The notes beneath the pieces were generated by a model. It worked only from the letters and a program-made list of their open reading frames with translations. It searched no databases and was not told where the DNA came from. The position numbers and the translations under genes are program-made. Shown here piece by piece: positions 9,601 through 20,448 of a DNA stretch of 64,000 nucleotides. Position 1 is the stretch's first letter; each line of letters starts with the position of its first letter. The DNA lies in assembly GCA_019448385.1 (NCBI GenBank), contig JAGTXO010000002.1, forward strand, positions 372,001-436,000, read 5' to 3'. This stretch comes from Diacronema lutheri (Eukaryota; Haptophyta; Pavlovophyceae; Pavlovales; Pavlovaceae).

Positions 9601-11744
9601 CAGCCGGCGCGGCGCGCGCGCGCGCCCGGCGTGCCGGCGACCGCGCCGATGCGCGGGCGCGCGCTGCGCCACCGGCCGGCGCCCGCGCCGCCGGCTGCGC
9701 CAGCGGATGAGGAGGCGGCGGAGGAGGGGGTGGACGCGCCGTCCAGCTCGCACGGCGGCGGCGGCGGCGGTGGCGACGGCGGCGGCGGCACGTGCGCCGA
9801 CAATGAGGAGCGCTTCCACTCGCTCTCGCGCGGCCACGCGTGCGCGGACGCGCTCGAGCGGTGCAACACGGGCTTCGGGCACAGCATCGTTAAAAAGCTC
9901 TGCCCCGCCACGTGCGGGCTGTGCACGCCGGGCGGGCACGCGCCGCGCGGCGGCGGCGGCGGCGACGGCGGCGGCGGCGGCGGCTCTGCCGAGCCGCCGC
10001 CCATCATCTCGCTCGCGCGCGGCGGCCTCGAGTTTGCAAACGACGTGGTGCTGCGCGGCCAATCGGACGCGTGCGCGTGCTCCGACGTCGACCGCGCGAT
10101 GCGGCCAGACTCGGCGCCGTGCCGGGTGCGTTGGTGGCAAAGCGGGCCGCTCGGCGTGCTCGCCAAGCTGGTCGCGAGGCTCGCCGCGCTCGCGCGGCAC
10201 AGCTCGCTCGACGACGACGAGGCGTCGGCGCTGCGCGCGGCGCGCGCGCGCGCGCCCTCGGCCGGCCGGCGGTTGCGCGTGCGGCGCGAGCGCCATGCGG
10301 CGGAGGGCGGTGCGGTGCAGCCGTCGCACCACCCAAACTACACCGCGATCGCGCTCGCCGCCGCGGCCACGCGCGCGGCGAGCGCACCCGCGTCGCCGCC
10401 CGCCCGCCCGCGCGCGCTCGGCGGCGGCGGCGCGCGCGAATGCTCGCTCGGTGAGATTGCGGCGCATAGGATGGTGGTGAGCGCGCGCATGCCGCAGGTG
10501 CACGAGCAAGCCTACGACCAATGGCTGCGCTTCAACCAGATCCTCGTCGACGCGGGCGCGCGCGGGTACGCGTACCACCACCGTTACGAGTTCGGTTACG
10601 TCGACAAGCGCATGCTTGCGTTCGCGCTCACCAACCTCGTGAGCGCGACGGTGGCGATCCTCTGCGTGCTGCTCGTCTTCCTCTCGCCCACCGTCGCGCT
10701 CGTCTCCACCGCTGCCGTCCTCTCCATCGACACGATCCTCTTCGGCATGATGGTGCGTGTGCGATCGCGCGCGCAGACGGGGGCGGAGGCGGCGGAGGAC
10801 GGGGGACAGCGCGATCGCATCGCGCGCGGACGCGCACACGCGCGCGTGCGCCTCTCACGCGCTCCCCGCGCCATGCTGCTTGCTCGGCTGCACCGGGCCA
10901 GGTGGTGCTCGACGTGCGCCTCAACTCGATCACGCTCATCTCGCTGCTCATTGCCCTTGCCCTCGCCATCGACTACAGCTGCCACCTCGGCCACGCGTAC
11001 GAGGCAGCTCCGTTCACAGACCGCAGGCGCAAAGCCGCGTACGCACTCGAGACGATGGGCGCGTCGATCCTGAGCGCGGGTAGCTCGACGCTGCTTGGCA
11101 CGCTCTTCCTCGCGCTCTCGCGCTCCTCCGTCTTCCGCACCTTCTTCGTCCTCGTGTGGGGCACCATCCTGTGGGGGCTCGTCGCGGGTCTCGCGATTGT
11201 GCCGGCGGCGCTTAGCCTCTTCGGCCCCGTCGGCACCGACAACGTGCAGCACGCGCCGCAGCCGCAGCGCGCGTCGCACACGCCGCGCGCCCACTCAGCG
11301 CGCACGCCGAGCGTCACGCGCGTCAGCGTCGCCACGTCGCCTCGCTTTGCCGGCCGCACGCTCGGCGGCTCGCCGTGTGCGCCGGCCGAGTTGCCATCGC
11401 CGCCGCCGCCGCTACCCGCAAGCGTCGGCGTCAGCGTGTCGCGCTGCGCGACCGACCCGTCCGGCGCTCGTGCGGGTGCGATCCACCGGCTACAGCAGTC
11501 GCTGCCGACGGTCAGCCGGTCGGAGGGCTCACCGACCGGCTGGCAGACCGCGCCAATTTCACCCTGGTACGGCGGCGGCGTCGGCGCGCAGCGCGAGCGC
11601 GAGCACTACCCGGCGCAGCCGCCAATACCCCCGATCGCCGGACCGATCCGGCCCGGCCAGCCGCCGCGCGGGTACGATGGCCACAGCGCCAGCGGCGCCG
11701 AGTCGCCGCGGTACAGCTCGGCATGCCGCGGCGCGCTGCTGTGA
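6673..11744 (+). CDS. Patched/Dispatched-like RND transporter with sterol-sensing domain and an ShK domain
   Basis: Two exons, 6673-10752 and 10902-11744 (intron donor GTGCGTGTGC), give about 1640 residues. TM1 is near residue 30. An extracellular loop follows. A five-helix sterol-sensing block spans about 350-570 and contains GVSVDDMIIIFD at about 433, the acidic pair of RND proton-coupled families. A long Pro/Ala/Gly cytosolic loop comes next. The second half starts near 790, and its loop holds a six-cysteine ShK-type domain (about 1041-1085, HACADALERCNTGF...CPATCGLC) between glycine-rich tracts. Final helices include LALAIDYSCHLGHAYE at about 1380, the second RND acidic motif. The architecture matches Patched/NPC/Dispatched relatives that move sterols or lipidated cargo. 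The ShK insert is unusual. Some low-complexity loops could hide further in-frame introns. The C-terminal 170 residues are disordered. Confidence 0.8.
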
Positions 11745-11939
11745 GCGCGCGCTCGGCGCCGTCGCTCGGTCACGGCGTGGGACGTACGCCGCGAGCACGG
11801 GCGCTGGGTTGGGCTGCACGGCGCGCACCGTCGTAGCGGCGGAAAGGCCGGCCTCGAATTGATGTTCAATTCACACCATCGTCGCTGTTCTCCACACCGT
11901 CGTTTACGAGGTGCAGCCTTGAAGGCCCGTCGTTTCAGA

Positions 11940-12410
11940 ATGGAGAACCAGGACGCCGAGAAGGCGTTCCTCGAGCAGCTTGAGCGCAAGCGCACGGAGA
12001 TGATGAGCCAGGTGCGCTCTAAGGCTCGATCACCTGCGCGCAAGCGCCCGCCGGTTCTGGCGCTCGCGCAGAACAGCTCGATGGGGGATCGCTCGCCATC
12101 GTACGCGCAGCCCGTGCCGATCGTCGACAAGGGCGAGCAGGATCAGCAGGAGCTCGAGATGCAATGGGCGCGGAGCAGCGCGCTGCGGGTGCTGCAGGGA
12201 GGGTCTTCCGTCGAGAACAGCTCGGCCATCTCGTCGGTCCTGCCCCTCCGCAAGGTCGAGGATGGCTTTGGGCGCATCTCGATGCCGGGCGGGACCGACC
12301 CATCCTTCCAGCGCGTTCTCAACCACCGTATACGCAAGGGCACGGGGCTGCGCGTGGGTTTGGTGCTCTCCTGCGACGGCTGGGGTACGAAGAGCGACAC
12401 GCTGTCCTAG
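11940..12410 (+). CDS. Small hypothetical protein
   Basis: A 156-residue ORF starts MENQDAEKAFLEQLERKRTE (an earlier in-frame ATG at 11859 is possible). It has less arginine/alanine bias than shadow frames here. It begins with a charged helix likely to form a coiled coil, followed by a polar middle and FGRISMPGGTDPSFQRVLNH. It lies 196 bp downstream of the Patched-like gene on the same strand and converges with BRR2 (47 bp between ends). No family is recognised. The codon composition and the clean gap to both neighbours are the reasons for calling it real. Confidence 0.5.
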   Translation: MENQDAEKAFLEQLERKRTEMMSQVRSKARSPARKRPPVLALAQNSSMGDRSPSYAQPVPIVDKGEQDQQELEMQWARSSALRVLQGGSSVENSSAISSVLPLRKVEDGFGRISMPGGTDPSFQRVLNHRIRKGTGLRVGLVLSCDGWGTKSDTLS

Positions 12411-12457
12411 TCACACGGACGTCTGAATTTCAATGACCTGGGGGCGAGGCTCCGCCC

Positions 12458-12466
12458 TCACGCCTT

Positions 12467-12505
<39 letters not shown>

Positions 12506-15500
12506 CTCTTGCGCCTCTCCCACGTTGATCACGATCTCGTACTCCTGGTCGCAGCCGAGGTACGAGTCGCACATGAAGTAAAGCATGTATTTGTGCTCCC
12601 CAGGCGCGGGTGCGACAAAGTCCAGCTTCACCTTGGCCTTTGCCTGCAGCATGACGCGCTTGATCGAGACGAGGGCGTTGGTACCCACCTCGCCCACGAC
12701 CAGCCACCAGCCCTCGTCCTTGGGCTTGGGAAAGCGGGGCGCGTGCACCTGCGCGCCGCCCTCCGCCTCGCGCTGCAGCGCCACGTTCAACACCACCGAG
12801 TCACCGCTCGCAATCTCGTCGCTGTCCTCCACCTCGTACGAGACATCGACCGACGGATAACGGTTGCACACGCGCGCCACATCGGCGAGCTGCCTCGGCG
12901 CGAGGCCGAGCAGCTGCTTGCGCGCGGCGTCCTCGAGCTCCTGCTCGCGCGTGGCGGGTCGGGACGCGGCGCGCGTGTGGCGTGAGAAGCGCGCGCGCGC
13001 GTACACGCGCGCGTGACGACGCGCGCGGCCGGCGCGCCGCGCGGCGGCTGTCGGCCGGTTGCGCAAGGGCCGGTCGCGCAAGGGCCGGTCGCGCACCATC
13101 AGGTCGAAGACGCCCTCGACGCCCGCGGCCGCGCAGCGCTGCGCGAGCTGCGGCGTGAAGTGCGGCAGCTGAAGCAGCGGCGAGTCCTTCTCCCACAGCC
13201 CCTGCGTCACCATCTGGGAGAGCTCCATGCATGCGAGCGCGGGCGCGAGCCAGCCGCTCGAGGAGACGACATCGACCATCGCCTGCAGCAGCCGCACGGC
13301 CCTGTCGAGGATTGGCGCGAGGTCGTGCGCGAGGTCGCGCGGCAGCTCGGTGCGCGAGAAGTGGCATTGCAGCAGCACGCCCACCTTTGCGTGCGCGCTG
13401 TCATACCGCCCGTCCCGCACGGTCAGCGCGCAGTGGAGGGCAAGTGCGCGCAGCAGCTCGTCCTCGCGGTGGCGCACGGGCGTCGACGCAAACTCGGGCG
13501 CGGCGGCGAGGATTTCGAGCAGCCCGCGCAGCTTGGTGCCCTCCTGCAGCGACGACGCGAAGAGCTCGACCGTCGTGTACCCGATGTTGTAGTAGGTGGC
13601 GATCATGCCCAGGTTAAGGGCGCTCACACCCACGCCGTCCTCCTGCGCAGTGGCGGTGGCGGCGCGGCGCGGCGCGGCGCGTCGGGCGCGCCGTCGCGGC
13701 CACGGCACGGCGTGGGAGGGGCGCGCGCTGCGTTGCGCCGCGCGCGCGCCGCGCGCCGCCACATCCGCTCGCGCGCACGTCAATCTGTATGGTGCGCGCC
13801 TGCTCAAGATCGCTGAGCGCCGTCTCGACGAGCTCGGAGAGGTAGTCGGAGAGGTGGCGGTGGGAGGCGCCCGTCAGGTTGTAGTAGTTTGGATTCTGCG
13901 TGAGGCGGCGATACATGAAGGTCCACGTCAAGTAGTCCACCGCGTCCTGCTTGCTCTCGATCGTTTTCGTGACGACCTCGGCACAGAGGTGGTCGTGCAG
14001 GAAGTGATGCACGTGCGACTCGACGGGCAACGCCTCGTGCAAAAACTTTTTGAAGAAGGGCTTGCGCGCGCCCTGGCAGAGGACGACGCACAGCCCGCTC
14101 TCGTCCTGCTGCGGCCGCGACGCGAGCCCGAGCATGTGCAGCATCGCCGCGAGCGAGTAGTCGACGTAGCGGTGCTCGGCGCCATCGTAGAACTGCGTGT
14201 CAAGGAGCACGACGGTGTGCGCGCACAGCGGCAGGCCCCAGCAGAGCGCGTGGCTGACGACGCAGAGCGAGATCGCGCCGGCGGTGAAGAGCGTCTCGAC
14301 GACCGAGCGGTCCGCCGCCTGCAGGTGCTCGTGCAGCACGCCAACCCCCCGCTCTGCAAAATGGCGGACGGCGGAGTCGGAGATGGCGGAGAGGTAGGGC
14401 GCGAGCTCGTCTGGTGCGAGGTGGAGGAAGCGGTCGGGCTGGCCGTCGTGCTTGGCGTAGGTGAGGCAATCGACGGCTGAGAGCAACGCCTGCTTGCCCG
14501 ATGGCACGAAGAGCAGCGCGGGCTTGTCTGCCGACGTGGAGCGCGCGATCGCAAAGTAGGCGGGCTTGGCCATCGCAAGGAGCCGCTGCGGCGCGTGCGC
14601 AATCTCGTAGCCGTGAATGACCACTTCGAGCGGGACGGGGCGGACGGACGGGTGGAAGTTGAGCAGCGCGTGCGGCGGCGCGCCGATCCATTCGGCCAAG
14701 TCGCGCGCGTTGGCGAGCGACGTGGCGAGGCCGACGATCCGAATGGGCGCGTCGGTCTGCGCGGCGATGTAGCGCATGCGCGAGAGGCAGATCTCAAGCG
14801 TCGGACCAACCTCGCCGCCGATGAGGTGAAGCTCGTCGGCGACGACGAGGCGGACGGCCTGGACGAGCTTGCGCTGCTTCCACCGGCGCGAGAGCAGGTC
14901 CCACTGCGCGGGCGTCGCGATCACGACTTGCCCTTGCTCGAGGAGCTTCAGATCGGACGCGCTCTCGCCAATCAGGCGCGTCACGCGCACGCCGAGCGTC
15001 TCACCGAGCCGCGCGGTCCAGTCGGCAGTGCGCTGCGCGGCCATCTCGTCGAGTGGCGCGATGTACACGCAGCGCGCGCCGCCATCGCGCCCGTGCCGCT
15101 GCAGCATGCGCGCGATCGCGAGCTCGGCGCACACGGTCTTGCCCGAGCCGGCGGGCGCGCCGATCAGCGCATTGTCGTCCGTCTCAAAGAGCGCGTGGAA
15201 GGCCTGCGTCTGGAGCGGGTTGAAATGGTCGAAGCGCGAGGCGAAGAGCGGCGCAAACTCCGCGCCCACCGCCGCGACGGGCAGCGGCTGCAGGTCGAGG
15301 AGCTCGGTGTGCGGCGGGTACTTCTCGGGCAGCAGCAAGTGGCGGAAGGAGATGGGCAATACCGCCTCGCACCCGAGCCACCGGTCGCTCACAGCGCGGA
15401 TGAAGTACTGCGGCGGCAGCGGATCGGAGAGCGGCACGGTGAAGGTGAGCGTGTGCTCCTCCTCGGCGAAGCGCGCCTTGAGCACAAAGGTCTCGTGGTG

Positions 15501-18500
15501 CAAGATGCTCTCGCCGTCAACGTCCTCGACGAGGATGTGGAACTGCTCGGCGCCGCCGTGCACCTTTGCGTCGAATTGGAAGTCGGGCGTGATGGTCAGC
15601 TCGACGCGGAGCACGGTGCGCGTGAGCGGCTGCACGTGCGCCGCGAGTTCGAGGCGCGGGAACTGGTGCACGAGCCGGTGGATCGCCTTGCCCATCTTTG
15701 GCAGCCGCACGAGCTCGGACAGCTCGTGCGGCTGCAGGTCGTACAGCCGCTCCCACGCGAGGTCCTTCTTCTCGAGCTTGCGGATCACCTCGTCGGGCAG
15801 CGCGCTCTCGCCCTTCGCCGTGCGGAACTGCCGGAGCGGCGACTGCGAGAGCCACATCCGCCGGTAGACCATGATGCACACGCCGAGCAACTTGTTCGCG
15901 AGCGCCGCCCAGCCGCGCGAGAGGGCGATCTGGTGCAGCGCGCGCAGGAGGCGTGAGGCGGACTGCGTGATGTACACCATGTCCGCGGCGAGCGCAAAGC
16001 CGTCAAGGCGCAGGCACGAGATGTGCGCCTGCAGCAGCACGTTGCACTTGGCCGACGGCTCGTCGATCCCCTCCTTGATCGGGATCGGCACGCGCTCGAC
16101 GAGCTTGAGCAGCTCCGCCTTCTCCTCCTCGCGCACCGACAGCTGCGCAAACTCCTTGGAGAGCGAGAAGAGACGGAAGAGCTCGATGTCCGTCAGCGTC
16201 GGCTTGAGGTACTCGTTGTACAGCGAGATGCTCTCGTGGCTGACGTAAAAGTGCGCGGCGACGCGCCCGAGCTCCGTCGGCTGGAACGCGCCGGTCTGGC
16301 GCGCGTAGCGCACGAGGCCGGCACGGTCGAGGATGGTGGCGGCGGTGTGGATGAGATCGGCGCGCCGCCCCTCGAGCAGCTCGTCCGCCGCCGCCTCCGC
16401 GTGCGAGATGCCGTAGAGCGTCGGGTTCTTGAGCATCCGGATGAAGAGATACGTGTACCCGAGCCAGTCGGACGCGTCGCGCGCGGAGTGCACGGAGCCG
16501 AGCACGACCTCGGCGTTGAGCTGGTCGGCGAGGCGCGCGACGAGCTGCGACTCGATGGGCAGCTGCTCGTTGAGCAGCGACAGGTAGTACTGCAGCTCCG
16601 AGTGCGTGGTGAGCACGACGCCCTCGCCCTCGGTGTCGTGCTGCGGCCGGCCGGCGCGCCCGACCATCTGCATCATGTCGAGGGGCGAGAGCTCGGTCCA
16701 CGCGCCCTTCTCCGGGTTGTACACCTGCGTCCCCTTGATGATCACCGTGTGCGCGGGCAGGTTGACGCCCCACGCGAGCGTCGCCGTCGAGACGAGCACC
16801 TTGACGTGCCCGTCGTCGAAGAGCTCCTCGACGCGCTGCCGGTCTGCTTTGGTCATGCCCGCGTGGTGCATGCCAAAGCCGTAGGGGAGAAGCTCGGCAA
16901 GCTCGGCGTTGCGGCACGCACCCGCCTCCTCGAGCAAGATCTCGCGCGACGCCGAGTCGTCGGCGAGGAAGCGGCCGAGCGTGCCGCGATCGAGGGCAAG
17001 GTCGCGGATCGCGCGCGCCGTCTTGGCCGTCTCCTTGCGCGAGTGCACAAAGATGAGCACCTGGTTCTTGCTCGCCTGCGCGAGGGTCTTCTCGTAGCAC
17101 AGCTCGTTCATCAGCGCGAAGCGCTTGATCGCCTTCTTCTCCGTCAGCCCGACGTACTGCTGCGAGAGCGGGACGGGCCGATACGAGTTGTCGAAGAAGA
17201 AGAGGCCGCGGTCGGGCCGCACGCGCAGCAGCGTCGCCACGTCCTCAAAGTTTGGGAGCGTGGCGGAGATGCCGACAATGCGCACCATCTCGAGCGACGT
17301 CTCCACCTGCCGCAGCAGCCGCGCGATGATCGCCTCGAGCACCGCGCCCCTCGCGTCGTGCAGCAGGTGGATCTCGTCGATGATCACGAGGCGCACGAGC
17401 TGCGTGTACGTGCGCTCGCCCGCCTTGCGCGTGACGATGTCCCACTTCTCGGGCGTGGTGACGATGAGCTGCGTGTCCGCGATCTGCGCCTTGTTCAGCT
17501 GCGCGTCGCCCGTCAGCTCGCGCACCTTGACGCCGTACGGCGCGAGGCGCCTCCCAAAGTTGGCCACGACCTCCTGCACGAGCGCCTTCATCGGCGCGAT
17601 GTACACGACCTTGAACTCGTCGAGGCGGAGCGGTACGGTGCGCGGCAGCTCGCCGCGCTCGTCCGGCTCGGCGCTCGCGTCGACCACGACGCCGTCGTCC
17701 GCCGCGCGCGCGCGGCGCTGGCCGAGCTCGTGCAGGATCGCCAGCATCGCCACGTTCGTCTTGCCCGCGCCCGTCGGCGCACACACGAGCATGTTGCCCG
17801 CCTCGTGGAGGGCGAAGGGGTAGACGCGGGACTGGATGCGATTGAGTGTCTCCATCCCGCGGAACGCCGGCTGCGCCCACGCCGGCAGCTCGGCGAGCGG
17901 CACGAGGCGCTCGTCCGGCCCGGCGGGCGGCGCTTGGAGCGCGGGCACGTGCACCTCCTCGTACCCCTTGTGCGTCGCGCGGAAGGAGCCGGCGGGCAGC
18001 GCGCACTGGCGGTTGGACATGGTGTGCCCGCCCGCCTCGAACTTGAGCGCGTCGAGGTCGACGGGCGCCGGCGCGCGCGCGCCCGGCGCTGCGGCGCGCG
18101 CGTCGGCGCGCGCGCGCACGGCGTCGGGCTGCTCGTCGGCGGCGGCGGCGGCGCCGTCGGCGCCGCGCCGCAGGCGCGCGAGGTCGGAGGCCTCCTTGCG
18201 GATGCGCTGCTCGAGCTGGCGCGTCTCGTTGAACACGTCGTCCGTGCGCACGTGCGCCGCCTCGAGCTCGGCGAGCACCGCCGCCGTCTGCGGCCGGTCG
18301 AGCATCGCGCCGCGCACGGCCGCGCGCTCGTCGTCCGACTGCGCCTGCGCGAGCTGCGTGCAGCACGCGATCTTCCAGCGCTGGCGGAGCAGCAGCTTGA
18401 TCAGATCAAACTTGTCGTAGTCGAGCAGCGCCACCAGCCCGTTCTCTGCCTCGCGGTCGTCCGCGTGCAGCAGGCAGCCGAGCACCTCCGCGCTCATGCG

Positions 18501-19658
18501 CTGCGCGGCGAGGGCGTCGTTGAAGAAGGCGGACAGCTGCCGCTGCAGCCAATAAGCGTCGATCGAGCTAGCGGCGAGCTCGGCGCTCGGCTTGGCCACG
18601 CCCGCGGCCGCCGATGCGTCGCCGTCGCCGCGCAGCCGCTCGGCCGCGCGCAGCGCCTCCGCCTCTGCCTCGCCGCCCGCGCGCGCGCCCGGCGCGCCGT
18701 CGCCGCCGACGGCGCCGTCGGCGCCGTCGTCGTCGTCGTCCGGCTCGGGCTCGACGTCGACGAGCGTCGGTGCGCCGTCGGCACCCTCCTCGCCGTCGAG
18801 CTCGTCGTCGTCGTCATTAAAGACGACCGCGACGCCCAGCTCGTCGTCCAGCCGCGTGCCCGCGCCCTGCTCCGCCTGGCCGTGCAGGTGATAGTCGGCG
18901 ATCTGCTTGCCGAGGCCGACGAGCCGCGCAAACTTTTCGGCCGGCATCGCGTTGATCAGGCGCTCGATCTCGCGCTTGCGCTGCGGGTCGGTGAACAGGT
19001 CGTTCTTGAGGCACGCGAGCACCTCGTCCGCCGCGCCGCGCAGCACGTCCTGCGGCTGGTCGCCGAGCTGCTGCGCGATCTCCGAGAGGAGGCTCTCGTA
19101 CGCGATGCGGCTCTGCTTGGTGCGCGGCCGGTACACGTCGAGGTCGTCGGCGGCCTGCAGCAGGCTGAGCGCGGCGGCAGAGCGCTTGCCCTTCTTGCGC
19201 GCGGCCTCGGCGTCGCGCTCCGCTCGCCGCTTCCGGCTCTCCTCCAGCTCGGGCGGCTTCGAGAAGACGACTCGGTCGCCCATCCGCGTGCCGCCCATCT
19301 TGCCGACGAGCGTCTCAGGCTCGCCCGTCGGCTCGTCGAGGCGCGTGCGCTGCGCGTCGCTCGTGAGCACCAAGTTGGACGTCTGCGCGCGGCGATGCGG
19401 CGCGCGGTCGCGCCGCGCGCCGGGCGAGATCCGATGAGCCGGCACGGCGCGCGCGACGCGCGAGCGCGCTCGGCGTGGCGCGGCGCGGCGCGCACCGCTC
19501 GGTACTCATACTGCCGGAACCTCGCGACCTGCGAGCGCGTAGCGCGCGCAACGTGGCGGGCGGGCGACAAGACGGGCGGCGCGGTGTGCGTGAGCCGGCG
19601 GGCGCGCGGGGGCGCAGCTGGGACGGGTCGTGGTGCGCGAGTGCACCTGTTCCGCCAT
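12458..19658 (-). CDS. BRR2: U5 snRNP 200-kDa helicase BRR2
   Basis: BRR2 unwinds U4/U6 snRNA to activate the spliceosome. Five exons are inferred: 19647-19658 (MAEQ), 19496-19528 (VARFRQYEYRA), 13779-19382, 13097-13642 and 12458-12940, giving about 2225 residues (human 2136). The joined start MAEQVARFRQYEYRA|TSNLVL matches human (QYEYKANSNLVL), followed by DEPTGE and GTRMGD. Cassette 1 has APTGAGKT, DEIH (IIDEIHLLHD) and MVGRAGRPQHD. Cassette 2 has GAPAGSGKT, DELH and the degenerate GLASRPQQDE, as expected of the less active second cassette. Each is followed by a Sec63 unit (LNLGMIATYYNIGYTT; VCNRYPSVDVSYEV). Donors are GTGCAC then GTGCGC three times. The C-terminus is a poly-Asp run encoded by a GTC repeat (12465-12502). 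The gene is divergent from H2B. Confidence 0.93.
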
Positions 19659-19955
19659 CTTGGGAAGAGCCGCGTGTCCGTGGACGTGTCCGGGTGTTTG
19701 TGCGGGCGGCAGACGGAGCAAGCACCGCCTGTGGACCAACCAACCACCCACCCCCATCCAAACCGTGCGTGATCGCCGGCCGCGCCGTCGAGTCGCGGGC
19801 CGTCGCGCGTGCGCGCGCGCGCGCGCGAGGCGGCCTCGCGCGCGCTCGCGCGCACGCGCGACGGCCGTGTTGTGCAGCCCGCCGCGCGCACCGCTCACTC
19901 GCGCGCCGCGCTCGCTTGTCGCGCCGCGCCGCGCCGCGCCGCTTCGCAGGCAGCC

Positions 19956-20321
19956 ATGCCCGCCAAGAAGACGCCGTCCAAGAAGATCGAGGCGAAGGCC
20001 AAGCCCAAGGCCGAGAAGAAGAGCAAGAAGAACAAGAAGCGCGTCGAGTCGTACTCGTCGTACATCTACAAGGTGCTCAAGCAGGTGCACCCCGACACGG
20101 GCATCTCGAGCAAGGCGATGTCGATTATGAACTCGTTTATCAACGACGCGTTCGAGCGCATCGCGACCGAGGCGGGCAAGCTCGTGCGCTACAACAAGAA
20201 GGGCACGCTCTCGTCGCGCGAGATCCAGACGGCCGTCCGCCTCATCCTGCCCGGCGAGCTCGCCAAACACGCTGTGTCCGAGGGCACCAAGGCGGTGACC
20301 AAGTATACGTCCAACGCGTGA
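19956..20321 (+). CDS. Histone H2B
   Basis: A 121-residue intronless ORF with a lysine-rich tail ([20 protein letters not shown]) and the full H2B fold: [60 protein letters not shown], then [18 protein letters not shown]. The C-terminal AVTKYTS carries the conserved ubiquitylation lysine. The start follows a GC-rich leader, and the ATG at 19956 is fixed by the family's MP-K start. I saw no canonical animal-type histone 3' stem-loop in the 100 bp after the stop, so the message may be polyadenylated. Confidence 0.97.
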   Translation: MPAKKTPSKKIEAKAKPKAEKKSKKNKKRVESYSSYIYKVLKQVHPDTGISSKAMSIMNSFINDAFERIATEAGKLVRYNKKGTLSSREIQTAVRLILPGELAKHAVSEGTKAVTKYTSNA

Positions 20322-20448
20322 TCGGCGCGACCGCTGCCGCGCGTGCACCGACGGGCTGGCGGCGCGCAGTGCGCGATCGCCGTCGGCTCGACTGACACCG
20401 TCCCTTCCATGACACTGCCATCAAACCTCAGAGACAAGGTCTTAGACT

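Noticed and set aside
16023-19772. 1249-residue plus-strand open frame opposite BRR2
   Set aside because: It is an arginine/leucine-rich antisense shadow of a clearly conserved helicase gene; GC-rich coding DNA keeps several frames open.
20322-20420. Search for a histone 3' stem-loop after H2B
   Set aside because: No sequence resembling the canonical stem-loop and purine-rich downstream element was seen.
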